64,000 nt of DNA from Pseudonocardia alaniniphila. GTDB taxonomy: Bacteria; Actinomycetota; Actinomycetes; Mycobacteriales; Pseudonocardiaceae. Positions 24,299-32,940 of the stretch are shown here, piece by piece. A program made the position numbers and the translations under genes. The notes under the pieces were generated by a model. It was not told the DNA's origin, ran no database searches, and worked only from the letters and a program-made list of their open reading frames with translations. Positions within the stretch are counted from its first letter, which is position 1. The number at the start of each line of letters is the position of its first letter. Location of the stretch: NCBI RefSeq assembly GCF_022524485.1, contig NZ_JAKXMK010000046.1, positions 18,167 to 82,166 on the forward strand. Direction: 5' to 3'.

Positions 24299-25120
24299 TC
24301 ACCGGTGGGCCACCGCGGCGAACATCGTGACCGAGGCGTGGAACTCGCCTCGCCTCTGCGCGTCCGCCAGCCCGGCGAGGAACTGCTGCCGTTGCTCTGC
24401 GGTGATCTCGCCGTGAGCGACGGCCAGGTCGGTCAACGCCAGCAGCCCGGCGTTCAGGAACATGTCGTACGGCAGGAACAGCGTGCGCGCCTCGTGGCCG
24501 GTGACCGTCAAGCCCGCTCCTGCCAGCCAGCTTCGCAGCTTGCGGCCCGCCAGCGGCTCTCGGTTATGGAGGCTGCCCGCCAGCATGGACTCCATGGTCC
24601 GCAGCACCTCGGGGTCGCCCGGGTACAAGGTCGCGCTGGACCAGTCGCTGTCGATCAACACAACTCGCCCGCCCGGCCGCAGCACTCGCGCGATCTCGGC
24701 GACCGCGTGCTCGGGCCGGTCCAGGAACTGGAACACCCGTTCACACAGCACCGCGTCGACCGACCCGTCCGCGAACGGGGCCGCATGGACGTCTCCGTGC
24801 ACGAACCGGGCCGCTGAGCCGGCGCGCCGCGCTCGGTCCTCCGCCACGGCCAGCAATCCCTCGTTCGCGTCCAGACCGATCGCCTCTCCATCCGGACCGA
24901 CGGCAGTTGCCAGCCGCTGGACCGAGGAGCCGGTGCCGCTGCCGACCTCCACCGCACGTTGACCCGGGCACACCGCCAAAACTTCGTGCGCCCAGCCCCG
25001 TAATTCGCTCACGGCCGACGTCGCCGCCTGCTGATCGAGCAACTCGACGAGGTATGAAATCTCCTTTTCGTCGACCCGATCCGACTGGAACGATCGAACC
25101 CTCAGTTCTCCATCCGACAC
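24299..25120 (-). CDS. Class I SAM-dependent methyltransferase
   Basis: A 273-residue methyltransferase with the UbiE/Methyltransf_11 pattern: motif I AVEVGSGTGSSVQRLA near residue 57, the acidic loop AIGLDANEGLLAVAEDRA, motif II-III FVHGDVHAAPFADGSVDAVLCERVFQF and LRPGGRVVLIDSDW. The C-terminal part (FLPYDMFLNAGL, ALTDLAVAHG) probably shapes the acceptor site. The substrate is unknown; the set of oxidoreductases nearby suggests small-molecule metabolism. It starts about 290 bp from the aldo/keto reductase gene, with which it is divergent. Confidence 0.85.
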   Translation of the reverse strand: MSDGELRVRSFQSDRVDEKEISYLVELLDQQAATSAVSELRGWAHEVLAVCPGQRAVEVGSGTGSSVQRLATAVGPDGEAIGLDANEGLLAVAEDRARRAGSAARFVHGDVHAAPFADGSVDAVLCERVFQFLDRPEHAVAEIARVLRPGGRVVLIDSDWSSATLYPGDPEVLRTMESMLAGSLHNREPLAGRKLRSWLAGAGLTVTGHEARTLFLPYDMFLNAGLLALTDLAVAHGEITAEQRQQFLAGLADAQRRGEFHASVTMFAAVAHR

Positions 25121-25319
25121 ACCACAGAAGTTACTTCACGGGATCCCGGCAACTGACGACGTGAGCATTGTCACCGTGGATCCGCCCCCGCTGCAACCGT
25201 CCACAAAAGAGACAGACTGTAACTACAGGTCGCCGGAATCATGATTCCCCCATGGCCTTTGCGAGGCCTCCTGATGTGCCGCCGCGTCACGCGCCTCGAA
25301 CTTCCCCTCGCCGGTCAGC

Positions 25320-25339
25320 AATAACCCCGGGGAGTTATT
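25320..25339. promoter_or_regulatory. 20-bp near-palindrome upstream of the aldo/keto reductase
   Basis: AATAACCCCGGGGAGTTATT is symmetrical at 8 of 10 base pairs. It lies in the 288-bp gap (25121-25408) between a methyltransferase gene and the divergent reductase gene, 58 bp before the reductase's -10 box. The rest of that gap shows no gene. Confidence 0.4.
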
Positions 25340-25396
25340 TATTCAGCGCTCGGGGCGACCCATTGCGATTGGTGGTGCAGGGCATTGGGACATGGG

Positions 25397-25402
25397 TAAC
25401 CT
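25397..25402 (+). promoter_or_regulatory. Putative -10 box (TAACCT) for the aldo/keto reductase
   Basis: TAACCT ends 6 nt before the ATG, with no ribosome site in the space. Confidence 0.4.
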
Positions 25403-25408
25403 CGGCCC

Positions 25409-26233
25409 ATGTCGCAGGCGCAAACACCGATCGTCCGTCTGAACAGCGGCGTCGAGATCCCGCAGATCGGGTTCGGCTCCTGGCCGGTCGAGTCGGCCGT
25501 CGTCGTGCGCGACGCGATCGAGGCCGGATACCGGCACATCGACACGGCCGCGGCCTACGGCAACGAGGAAGCCGTGGGGCAGGCCGTCCGCGAGTGCGGG
25601 CTGCCGCGCGCGGAGCTGTTCGTCACAACGAAGCTGGCCGACGACCGTCACGGCTATGACAAGGCGATCGCCGCACTCGACGAAAGCCTGCAGAGGCTCG
25701 GCCTCGACCAGGTCGACCTCTGCCTGATCCACTGGCCGCACCCACGGGCGGAACGCATCGTGGAGACCTGGAGGGCTTTCGAGAAGATCGCCTCGGACGG
25801 CAAGGCGCGCGCGATCGGCGTCTCCAACTTCCGGATCTCCGACCTCGAGCGCCTCGCGGCGGAGACCGACACGCTGCCGGCGCTGAACCAGATCGAGCTG
25901 CATCCGTGGCTCCCACAGCGCGAGCTGCGTGCCTACCTCCGCGAGCACGCGATCGCGACCGAGGCCTGGAGCCCGCTCGCCAAGGGCGGGGAGCTGCTCA
26001 CGGACCCGACGATCGCCGGGCTCGCAGAGAGGCACGGCAAGTCGCCCGCGCAGATCGTGCTGGCCTGGCATCTCCGGCTCGGCAACATCGTGATCCCCAA
26101 GTCGGTGACGCCGTCACGCATCAGGGAGAACATCGACATCTTCGACATCCGGCTGTCCGACGAGGACATGGCCGCGATCGCGAAGCTCGAGAACGGTCGC
26201 CGCACCGGCCTCGACCCCGACGTCTTCCCCTGA
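25409..26233 (+). CDS. Aldo/keto reductase
   Basis: A 274-residue reductase of the 2,5-diketo-D-gluconate reductase type. The catalytic tetrad is visible: Asp and Tyr in GYRHIDTAAAYGNE, Lys in LFVTTKLADDRHG, His in LCLIHWPHP. The family signatures KARAIGVSNFRISDLERL and the C-terminal NADPH site IVIPKSVTPSRIREN are intact. It should reduce aldehydes or ketones with NADPH in the cytoplasm. It converges on the isochorismatase-like gene with a 6-bp gap. Confidence 0.9.
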   Translation: MSQAQTPIVRLNSGVEIPQIGFGSWPVESAVVVRDAIEAGYRHIDTAAAYGNEEAVGQAVRECGLPRAELFVTTKLADDRHGYDKAIAALDESLQRLGLDQVDLCLIHWPHPRAERIVETWRAFEKIASDGKARAIGVSNFRISDLERLAAETDTLPALNQIELHPWLPQRELRAYLREHAIATEAWSPLAKGGELLTDPTIAGLAERHGKSPAQIVLAWHLRLGNIVIPKSVTPSRIRENIDIFDIRLSDEDMAAIAKLENGRRTGLDPDVFP

Positions 26234-26239
26234 CCACCC

Positions 26240-26887
26240 TCACGCCGAAGGTTCACCGGCCACCAGCGCTCGGAAATCGGCGGCCGTCATCACGTGCGCC
26301 GTGGTGCGCGCAAGTATCGCAAGCGTCGTGCGGTGGATATCGTCGGCCGACAGCGCACCCTGGCCGACCTCGAGGTAGTCGACCGTTCCCGTCACGTCAG
26401 CGAGAAATGCCACACGATAGTTGTGGAACATCGCATCTCGTGCCGTCGCGTGACAGCAGCACTCGGTGGTCGTCCCGGAAATCACGACGGTGTCGATTCC
26501 CCACTCGCGCAGTATCAGGTCGAGATCGGTGGCGAAAAACGCGCTGTAGCGATGCTTCTTGATCACATGCTCACCCTCGGCCGGAGCCAGTGCGGGGAAG
26601 ATCTCGGCACCCGAGCTTCCGTCCACCAATGCGGCGCGCTCGGCGATCTGCGGGATGAGATCGTCGTACAGGCCCATGTCCGAACCGTCACTGCGGTGGA
26701 CGTGCGCCGTGTAGATGACCTTGATACCGGCGGTGCGGCAGAAATCCAAGGTGTCGGACAGCCTCCCGACCATCGCCGAGGCCTGCTTGACCTGCATGGA
26801 CGCACCTTCGTCGACGAAATCGTACTGCATGTCCAGAACAATCATCGCGGTGCGGGACGGGTCGATCCTGTCGATCACGTACGGCAT
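26240..26887 (-). CDS. Isochorismatase-like cysteine hydrolase
   Basis: A 215-residue hydrolase of the isochorismatase/nicotinamidase superfamily. The triad is present: Asp in AMIVLDMQYDFV, Lys in HVIKKHRYSAFFATDL and Cys in the loop SGTTTECCCHATARDAM. Length and the TECCCHATA loop resemble N-carbamoylsarcosine-amidase or biuret-hydrolase-like members, but the exact amide substrate is unknown. ATG 26887 was chosen with GGGAG 6 nt upstream; the frame extends to 27121 without family sequence. Upstream is a 281-bp A+T-richer gap (26888-27168) without a recognisable gene. Confidence 0.83.
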   Translation of the reverse strand: MPYVIDRIDPSRTAMIVLDMQYDFVDEGASMQVKQASAMVGRLSDTLDFCRTAGIKVIYTAHVHRSDGSDMGLYDDLIPQIAERAALVDGSSGAEIFPALAPAEGEHVIKKHRYSAFFATDLDLILREWGIDTVVISGTTTECCCHATARDAMFHNYRVAFLADVTGTVDYLEVGQGALSADDIHRTTLAILARTTAHVMTAADFRALVAGEPSA

Positions 26888-27168
26888 GGCATCTCCCGAT
26901 CTCGTGGGACTGCAATATCGCTTTGAGGACGCGGAAAAATCGCGGTGCCCGACGGCACGCCGAACCCTGCGGCAGCCGGCAAAAATGGCCTGTTGTCGAA
27001 TCTGCCAGTACAGGTTCACAGTCGAAAGATGACGAATATCATAAATGGATCCGATCGATGCCGAGCACGGCGGCAGGTGATTGCGAATGCACCCTGACTC
27101 GGGTTTTGGTGTCAACAGCACGACACGCCCGTGCCACCGGGCCCGGTGCCGGGCGTGACCGGGGAGCG

Positions 27169-27549
27169 TCAGAGTGGGTCGAGGCGAGCCTTGAGCAAAC
27201 AGAACTCATTGCCTTCGGGGTCGGTCAGGACATGCCATTGCTCCTCGCCCGTCTGACCGATGTCGGCCGGGCGAGCACCGAGCCCCAGAAGGCGTTCGAG
27301 CTCGGCGTCCTGATCGCGGTCGGTGGGATTGACGTCGATGTGCAGCCGGGATTTTCCCTGCTCCGGCTCATCCCTGCGACTGAGGAAGATCGTCGGCTGC
27401 GGACCGCCGAACCCTTCGCGCGGCCCGATCTCCACCGAGCCGTCGTCCTCGCGATCGAGCACGACGAAGTCCAGGACCTCGCACCAGAACCGCGCCAGCA
27501 CCTCGGGGTCGCGGCAACCGAGCACGAGCTCACCGATACGACACGCCAC
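27169..27549 (-). CDS. VOC (glyoxalase/bleomycin-resistance) family protein
   Basis: A 126-residue protein with the paired beta-alpha-beta-beta-beta modules of the vicinal oxygen chelate superfamily (glyoxalase-like, type 6): IGELVLGCRDPEVLARFWCE at the start, FLSRRDEPEQGKSRLHIDVN in the middle and HVLTDPEGNEFCLL at the end. The family includes dioxygenases, isomerases and drug-binding proteins; this subgroup is mostly uncharacterised. GTG at 27547-27549 was chosen because of the promoter box directly upstream. Confidence 0.82.
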   Translation of the reverse strand: MACRIGELVLGCRDPEVLARFWCEVLDFVVLDREDDGSVEIGPREGFGGPQPTIFLSRRDEPEQGKSRLHIDVNPTDRDQDAELERLLGLGARPADIGQTGEEQWHVLTDPEGNEFCLLKARLDPL

Positions 27550-27555
27550 GGCCGA

Positions 27556-27561
27556 AACCTA
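27556..27561 (-). promoter_or_regulatory. Putative -10 box (TAGGTT) for the VOC gene
   Basis: On the minus strand TAGGTT ends 6 nt before the GTG at 27549. A GGGAG slightly further upstream is too distant for a ribosome site. Confidence 0.4.
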
Positions 27562-27670
27562 CTCCCGGCATGGGAACTGCCCGGGGGAAGCTCCCAATGC
27601 CGTCATGCACGCTGTATCGCCGCTGCCGGCACACGTGGTGCGGGGGGATCGCCGGGGTAACCCCGTGACC

Positions 27671-27758
27671 TGGCGGAAGCGGAGGGATTTGAACCCCCGG
27701 ACCCTTGCGGGTCTCTCGCTTTCAAGGCGAGTGCATTCGGCCGCTCTGCCACGCTTCC
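27671..27758 (-). tRNA. tRNA-Ser(TGA)
   Basis: An 88-nt tRNA including an encoded CCA. The acceptor stem GGAAGCG pairs with CGCTTCC, the anticodon arm is CTCGC-CTTGAAA-GCGAG (anticodon TGA, reading UCA and UCG codons), there is a long variable arm (GACCC-GCAA-GGGTC) as expected for serine, and the T arm contains GGGGGTTCAAATCCC. Discriminator G precedes CCA. It lies between the VOC gene and ypfJ; integrases often use tRNA-Ser genes, but no integrase or duplicated end is visible. Confidence 0.95.
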
Positions 27759-27912
27759 GGAGAGAGCGTAGCCCGCTGCCGGCACCGCATTGCAGCTCCA
27801 CCCGAGTCGCGCAACGGCCTGGATCGTGAACGGAGGGTGACAGGCGCCGGACCGAGCAGGCGCACCGCCCATCAGGTGTGATGGGATCGGCGCCCGAGCA
27901 CGGGAGGCTGCG

Positions 27913-28854
27913 ATGCGGTTCGACGAGAACGCTGATCTCGACACCTCGAACATCGACGACCTGCGGGGCGGCGGTGGTGGCGGGGGCGTCGGAGGTCGGG
28001 TCGCGGTCGGGGGCGGCGGCCTCGGCATCATCGGGCTGATCCTGTACTTCCTGCTGTCCTCCTTCGGCGGGGGTGGTAGCGGGGGCGGAGGCGGGCTGGG
28101 GCTTCCGTCGGGGCTGGGCAGCCTCCCGCAGGGTCAGACGGCCGACACGTCCCAGGCAGCGTCGAGCTGCCGGTCGGGCGCCCAGGCCAACACGGAGCTG
28201 GACTGCGAGGTCGTGGCCGTCGTCAACTCGCTCGACGGCTTCTGGAGCGACACGTTCGCCCGGTCCAACATCAGCTTCCAGCCTCCGCGCACCAACTTCT
28301 TCAGTGGTTCGGTCAGAACCGGGTGCGGTGGCGCCACCTCCGACGTCGGCCCGTTCTACTGCCCCACCGACAACGAGATCTACATCGATCTCACGTTCTT
28401 CCGCGAGCTGGAGACGCGCTTCGGCGCCGAGGGCGGCCCGTTCGCGCGGGCGTACGTGATCGCCCACGAGTACGGCCACCACGTCCAAGCCCTCCTGGGG
28501 ACGAACCAGCGTGTGCGGGCCGGGGACGCGGGTCCGACCTCGGGCTCGGTGCGCCTGGAGCTGCAGGCCGACTGCTACGCCGGCGTGTGGGCCAACCACG
28601 CGACGTCGGTGCCGACGGCAACCGGTCGCCCGCTCATCACCGACGTCACGCAGGAGGACGTCTCCGCCGCGCTCGACACCGCCGGGCGGATCGGCGACGA
28701 CTACATCCAGAGCCAGCTCGGGGGCGGGCGCGTGGACCGGAGCCAGTTCACCCACGGCACCTCCGCCCAGCGCGAGCGCTGGTACGCAACCGGCTACCAG
28801 ACCGGCGACCCGACCCGTTGCGACACGTTCGCCCGGGGCGTCAACCTCGGCTGA
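27913..28854 (+). CDS. ypfJ: Neutral zinc metallopeptidase (YpfJ family)
   Basis: A 313-residue membrane-anchored protein. After a short acidic N-terminus comes a glycine-rich stretch, one membrane helix at about 37-51 (GIIGLILYFLLSSF), another glycine-rich linker, and a predicted extracytoplasmic metallopeptidase domain with HEYGHH (H185, E186, H189) and the third-ligand region LELQADCYAGVW. YpfJ proteins have a conserved zincin site, but their substrate is unknown. Two cysteine pairs may form disulfides. GGGAGG precedes the ATG by 6 nt. Divergent from the tRNA gene. Confidence 0.87.
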   Translation: MRFDENADLDTSNIDDLRGGGGGGGVGGRVAVGGGGLGIIGLILYFLLSSFGGGGSGGGGGLGLPSGLGSLPQGQTADTSQAASSCRSGAQANTELDCEVVAVVNSLDGFWSDTFARSNISFQPPRTNFFSGSVRTGCGGATSDVGPFYCPTDNEIYIDLTFFRELETRFGAEGGPFARAYVIAHEYGHHVQALLGTNQRVRAGDAGPTSGSVRLELQADCYAGVWANHATSVPTATGRPLITDVTQEDVSAALDTAGRIGDDYIQSQLGGGRVDRSQFTHGTSAQRERWYATGYQTGDPTRCDTFARGVNLG

Positions 28855-29022
28855 ATTCCGCCCTGATCGGTTCGAGATCCGCCTGATCGCCCCGCCGAGG
28901 GCGGAAAGCCGGATCTCGCGAGGGTCGGCTTCCGTCCAGCAGAACTGACGTGGCTGCGCCGGTCCGCTGATCCGTAGCGTTCGAGCGGACCTGCGACGGC
29001 GCAGCGGACGAGAGGACCACCC

Positions 29023-29568
29023 ATGACCTCGACGACGGACCGTGCCCAGGAGCTCCAGGACCCGGGCTCGACGTCCGGCCTCCCGGCCTCCGACGAGTTC
29101 TCGATCTTCACCGGTGAGGCGGTGCATTCGCTTCGCGACATGCTCACCGAGGTCACCTTCACACCAGGCCCCGGCGAGGAGTTCGCTGCGACGTCCATGT
29201 TCAACGGCCTGCGGTCGCTGGTCCCGTTCTGCCACGCGGGGTCCGAGGGGTTCAGCATCGTGCGCGTCTACCTGGCGCCGAACTACATCCTCCCGGCGCA
29301 CACGCACGACAGCGACTGCCTCTACTACGTGCTCCAGGGCCGGGCCATCCTCGGCAAGCGCGTGATCGAGCCGGGCGGCGGCTTCTTCGTCCCCGCCGGC
29401 AAGGCGTACGGCTACACGGCGGGAGCCGAGGGCGCCGAGGTGCTCGAGTTCCGGCACGCCACCACCACGGACTTCCACGAGACCGAGCGCAGCCCCGCCC
29501 GCTGGCAGAAGATCCTCGAGAACGCCGAGCGGAACGACGGCTGGAAGGACGCCGACCTGCCCTACTGA
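29023..29568 (+). CDS. Cupin-domain protein
   Basis: A 181-residue protein with one cupin barrel. The first cupin motif is seen as ILPAHTHDSDCLYYVLQGRA near residue 90 and the second as EPGGGFFVPAGKAYGYTAG near 117; His residues in the first and Tyr in the second could bind a metal. The C-terminal helix region (RWQKILENAERNDGW) is outside the barrel. It could be an oxygenase, isomerase or sensor; there is no way to choose. GAGAGGA precedes the ATG by 7 nt. Its end overlaps the convergent GNAT gene by 7 bp. Confidence 0.78.
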   Translation: MTSTTDRAQELQDPGSTSGLPASDEFSIFTGEAVHSLRDMLTEVTFTPGPGEEFAATSMFNGLRSLVPFCHAGSEGFSIVRVYLAPNYILPAHTHDSDCLYYVLQGRAILGKRVIEPGGGFFVPAGKAYGYTAGAEGAEVLEFRHATTTDFHETERSPARWQKILENAERNDGWKDADLPY

Positions 29569-30197
29569 GCGGGGACGCCGAGGAGCGGGCGGCACGCGTC
29601 GACGCCCTCGACCTGCAGGGTCCAGGGCGGCCGCACGAACCACTCGGGGGTCACGAGCAGTCGCACGTCCTCCGTGGCCCGCCCGCGGCGCACGTGCGAC
29701 TCCGTGCCATCAGGCTGATAGCCGAGTCGCTCCGACACGCGCATCGACGCCGTGTTCTCCCGGAACGCCGACGACCGGGCGCGCACGGCGCCGAGGTGGT
29801 CGAAGGCGAACGCGAGCACGGCGGCGCGCATCTCGGTGCCGATACCGCCGCGCTGGTGGCGCAGGCCGACCCAGGAGCCGGTGACCACCTCGCGCAGGAT
29901 TCCGAAGTTCACGCCTTTCAGCCCTTGCATGCCGACCACGCGCCCGTCGAGGCGGACGAGGAAGTTGACCGTCCATCTCTCCGGAGTCAGCTGCGCCCGC
30001 TCGGACCAGTAGTACTGCAACGTCTGGTGGCCGATGTCGTCCGTCCACGGGACGAGGAACGGCATCTCCTCGGGCGGGTGCACCCCGCGTCCCGCCTCCG
30101 CGACGAGCTCGAGCAGGCCCTCGTCGTCGTCGGGGCGCAGCACCAGCCGCGGAGTCCGCAAGGTCAGGTGGCGCAGCGGCCAGGGCTCCGGCGTCAT
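29562..30197 (-). CDS. GNAT family N-acetyltransferase
   Basis: A 211-residue acetyltransferase of the RimJ/RimL-like kind: it starts LRTPRLVLRPDDDEGL, has FLVRLDGRVVGMQGL, then the acetyl-CoA loop region LRHQRGGIGTEMRAAVLAFAFDHLG, and ENTASMRVSERLGYQPDG near the end. It would acetylate an amino group on a protein or small molecule using acetyl-CoA. The frame remains open upstream to 31370 but overlaps the quinone reductase gene; the ATG at 30195-30197, with AGGG upstream, is the natural start. Divergent from the quinone reductase gene. Confidence 0.85.
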   Translation of the reverse strand: MTPEPWPLRHLTLRTPRLVLRPDDDEGLLELVAEAGRGVHPPEEMPFLVPWTDDIGHQTLQYYWSERAQLTPERWTVNFLVRLDGRVVGMQGLKGVNFGILREVVTGSWVGLRHQRGGIGTEMRAAVLAFAFDHLGAVRARSSAFRENTASMRVSERLGYQPDGTESHVRRGRATEDVRLLVTPEWFVRPPWTLQVEGVDACRPLLGVPAQ

Positions 30198-30238
30198 GGC
30201 GGCACCCTGCCGGATCTGCACGGGTGAACTCGACCGAA

Positions 30239-30244
30239 TAGTTT
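30239..30244 (+). promoter_or_regulatory. Putative -10 box (TAGTTT) for the quinone reductase
   Basis: TAGTTT ends 7 nt before the ATG, within a 54-bp divergent gap that must also serve the GNAT gene. Confidence 0.45.
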
Positions 30245-30251
30245 CGAAGCC

Positions 30252-31247
30252 ATGCATGCGATCACGGTCAGTGCCCCGGGCGGTCCGGATGTCCTCCAGT
30301 GGACCGAGGTCCCCGACCCAGTAGCGGGGCCCGGGGAGGTCGTCATCGACGTCGTGGCCAGCGCGGTCAACCGCGCCGACCTGCTGCAGCGTCAGGGTCA
30401 CTACCCGCCGCCCCCCGGTGCGTCGGACATCATCGGGCTGGAGTGCTCGGGGCGGATCGCACAGATCGGCGACGGCGTCGAGGGATGGCAGGTCGGCGAC
30501 GAGGTGTGCGCGCTGCTCGCCGGCGGCGGCTACGCGGAGAAGGTGGCGGTGCCGGCGGCTCAGCTCCTGCCGGTGCCCTCCGGTGTCGACATCGTGACCG
30601 CTGCGGGCCTCCCCGAGGTGGCGTGCACGGTCTGGTCGAACATCGTGGGTGCGGGCCGGCTCAGCGCAGGCGAGACGTTCCTCGTGCAGGGCGGCAGCAG
30701 CGGGATCGGGACGCACGCGATCCAGGTGGCGAAGGCGCTCGGTGCTCGGGTCGCGGCCACGGCGGGGGCGCCCGACCGGCTGGAGCGCTGCCGTGAGCTC
30801 GGTGCCGACATCGTCATCGACTACCACGACGACATCCCCGCCGAGCTGAAGAAGGCCACCGACGGCTACGGCGCCGACGTCATCCTCGACAACATGGGCG
30901 CCAAGGGCCTGGCCGCCAACATCGACGCCCTCGCCCCCGACGGGCGGCTGCTGATCATCGGCCTGCAGGGCGGCGCGAAGGGCGAGCTCAACCTCAGCAA
31001 GCTGCTGGTCAAGCGGGCCAGCGTCACGGCGATGGGGCTGCGCGGCCGCCCGGTGGACGGCCCCAACGGCAAGGGCGCGGTCGTCGCGGGTGTGCGGGAG
31101 CAGGTGTGGCCCATGATCGAGCAGGGGAAGGTACGGCCGATCACGCACGGCAGCGTCCCCATGCCCGACGCCGGGAAGGCTCACGCGCAGCTGGAGGCCG
31201 GAGGTGTGGTCGGGAAGTTGCTGCTGGTGACGCCGGGCAACGACTGA
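30252..31247 (+). CDS. NADPH:quinone reductase-like MDR family oxidoreductase
   Basis: A 331-residue zinc-free medium-chain dehydrogenase/reductase similar to the PIG3/quinone oxidoreductase group. The N-terminal catalytic domain has SAVNRADLLQRQGHYPPPPG and ASDIIGLECSGRI, and the cofactor domain has FLVQGGSSGIGTHAIQVAKA with a typical Gly-rich turn. None of the zinc ligands of alcohol dehydrogenases is seen. It would reduce quinones or enones with NADPH. It lies 110 bp upstream of bpa in the same direction. Confidence 0.9.
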   Translation: MHAITVSAPGGPDVLQWTEVPDPVAGPGEVVIDVVASAVNRADLLQRQGHYPPPPGASDIIGLECSGRIAQIGDGVEGWQVGDEVCALLAGGGYAEKVAVPAAQLLPVPSGVDIVTAAGLPEVACTVWSNIVGAGRLSAGETFLVQGGSSGIGTHAIQVAKALGARVAATAGAPDRLERCRELGADIVIDYHDDIPAELKKATDGYGADVILDNMGAKGLAANIDALAPDGRLLIIGLQGGAKGELNLSKLLVKRASVTAMGLRGRPVDGPNGKGAVVAGVREQVWPMIEQGKVRPITHGSVPMPDAGKAHAQLEAGGVVGKLLLVTPGND

Positions 31248-31357
31248 CGGTCGAGCACGCGCCTGCCCGTCGCAGTGCGGATACGGTATCGGGAAAACAG
31301 GACGTTGACAGTGATGCGGCGGGCATGGCATCTGCTCGCCGGGGAACACGGGGACCA

Positions 31358-31921
31358 ATGAGCCAGCCATCGGAACAGAACGCGAACGACAGCGGCGAGC
31401 AGCAGGTCGTGGTCATCGGGCCGGACGGCCGTCCCGTGGGCATGGCGACGCTACCGCGGTCGGGCGAGGACGGTGGCGACCAGCAGGGCGGTATGGAAAC
31501 CATGGTCGAGCAGCCCGGCAAGGTCATGCGGATCGGCACGATGATCAAGCAGTTGCTCGAGGAAGTGCGAGCGGCGCCGCTCGACGAGGCCTCCCGCAAC
31601 CGGCTCCGCGAGATCCACGAGAACTCGATCAAGGAGCTGGAGGACGGCCTCGCGCCGGAGCTGCGCGAGGAGCTGCACCGCCTCAGCCTGCCTTTCACCA
31701 ACGACAGCACCCCGTCCGACGCCGAGCTGCGGATTGCACAGGCACAGCTCGTCGGCTGGCTCGAGGGGCTGTTCCACGGCATCCAGACGGCGTTGTTCGC
31801 CCAGCAGATGGCTGCCCGCCAGCAGTTGGAGCAGATGCGCAGAGGGCTACCGCCCGGTGCCTCTCCGCAGCAGCAGGGCCCAGAGGGGCACCTCGGACGG
31901 GGGACGGGCCAGTACCTGTAG
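31358..31921 (+). CDS. bpa: Bacterial proteasome activator Bpa (PafE)
   Basis: A 187-residue homologue of mycobacterial Bpa/PafE (Rv3780), an ATP-independent ring that opens the 20S proteasome gate. A disordered N-terminus is followed by VVVIGPDGRPVGMATL, then long helices (MRIGTMIKQLLEEVRAAPLD, LVGWLEGLFHGIQTALFAQQ) and the hallmark C-terminal GQYL (residues 184-187), which docks into proteasome alpha-subunit pockets. Preservation of GQYL implies that the organism has a 20S proteasome. In mycobacteria this gene also sits next to the wzt/glfT1/wzm genes, so the neighbourhood is conserved. The ATG at 31358 is preceded by GGGGAACACGGGGACCA. Confidence 0.93.
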   Translation: MSQPSEQNANDSGEQQVVVIGPDGRPVGMATLPRSGEDGGDQQGGMETMVEQPGKVMRIGTMIKQLLEEVRAAPLDEASRNRLREIHENSIKELEDGLAPELREELHRLSLPFTNDSTPSDAELRIAQAQLVGWLEGLFHGIQTALFAQQMAARQQLEQMRRGLPPGASPQQQGPEGHLGRGTGQYL

Positions 31922-32033
31922 GCCGGACGACCACAACCGGTCACCGGAGAGGCGCGATCATGCCTCAAACCGGCGACGACCTCGCGTTGCTGCAATCGGG
32001 GCAGGCCCGCACGAGCCACCCACAACTCGTCGG

Positions 32034-32039
32034 TACCCT
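32034..32039 (+). promoter_or_regulatory. Putative -10 box (TACCCT) for the galactan export operon
   Basis: TACCCT ends 6 nt before the GTG start of the permease gene and decides this start over an ATG 12 bp further on. Confidence 0.4.
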
Positions 32040-32045
32040 CGTCCG

Positions 32046-32933
32046 GTGGCTCAGACGATGACCACCGGTGACGACCGGGCCGAGGATGCACCGTCCCTGC
32101 CGACGGTCATGCCCGACGCGCCTGCGTCCCGCAGCTGGCGCCGGGCTTTCGACGACCTCGGGCAGGGATGGCGGCAGCGTCCGCTGTGGGGGTACCTGGG
32201 CTGGCAGGACATCAAGCAGCGATACCGCCGCTCGGTGCTCGGGCCGCTCTGGATCAGCATCACCATGGCCGTTGTCGCCACGGCGATGGGCATCCTCTAC
32301 GGCGCGCTCTTCGGCGAGGACATCCGCACCTTCCTGCCCTACGTCGCCACCGGCCTGCTGATCTGGTACTTCATCAACGGCTGCATCCTCGAGGGCAGCG
32401 AGGTCTTCATCGCCAACGAGGGGCTGATCCGGTTCCTGCCGGCGCCGCTGAGTCTCCACGTCTATCGGCTCGTCTGGCGCCAGACGCTGTTCTTCCTGCA
32501 CAACCTCGTGGTGTGGGGCATCCTCGTCGCGATCTTCCGGCCGCCACTGGGCTGGACGCTCCTGCTGGCGATTCCCGCCTTCGCGCTGCTCATCGTCAAC
32601 GGCGCATGGATCTCCGTGGTCACGGGCATCATCGCCACGCGGTTCCGGGACATCCCGCCGATCATCGCCAGCCTCGCGAACCTGCTCTTCTTCGTGACGC
32701 CGATCGTGTGGCAGTACAACACGCTGCTCGAGAACCCGGCGGTCGCCGAGCGCGCCAGGATCGCCGAGCTGAACCCCGTCCTGCACTACGTCGAGATCCT
32801 CCGCGAGCCGCTGCTGGGCGAGCCGATCGTGTGGCACCACTGGGCCGTGGTCGGCGTCATCACTGTGGCGGGCTGCATCGCGGCGCTCGTCTGTCTCCGT
32901 AACTACCGCTCCCGCGTCGCGTACTGGGTCTGA
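32046..32933 (+). CDS. wzm: ABC-2 type permease for lipid-linked galactan export (Wzm)
   Basis: A 295-residue polysaccharide-export permease with six hydrophobic segments between about residues 65 and 290. The amphipathic entry helix GYLGWQDIKQRYRRSVLGPLW is typical of Wzm/TagG/RfbA proteins, as is the late FFVTPIVWQYNTL. In mycobacteria the equivalent Rv3783, with its ATPase Rv3781, flips or exports the decaprenyl-linked galactan. It is followed after 7 bp by the ATPase gene and then glfT1, so the three form an operon. Confidence 0.88.
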   Translation: MAQTMTTGDDRAEDAPSLPTVMPDAPASRSWRRAFDDLGQGWRQRPLWGYLGWQDIKQRYRRSVLGPLWISITMAVVATAMGILYGALFGEDIRTFLPYVATGLLIWYFINGCILEGSEVFIANEGLIRFLPAPLSLHVYRLVWRQTLFFLHNLVVWGILVAIFRPPLGWTLLLAIPAFALLIVNGAWISVVTGIIATRFRDIPPIIASLANLLFFVTPIVWQYNTLLENPAVAERARIAELNPVLHYVEILREPLLGEPIVWHHWAVVGVITVAGCIAALVCLRNYRSRVAYWV

Positions 32934-32940
32934 GGACGGC

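Noticed and set aside
25168..25659. Open frame of 163 codons before and across the aldo/keto reductase start
   Set aside because: It runs into the reductase in another frame and has no ribosome site or recognisable sequence.
27671..27758. Possible integration site at the tRNA-Ser gene
   Set aside because: No integrase and no repeated 3' end of the tRNA were found in the window.
27913..28150. Glycine-rich repeats in ypfJ as a separate repeat element
   Set aside because: They are low-complexity linkers normal for this protein family.
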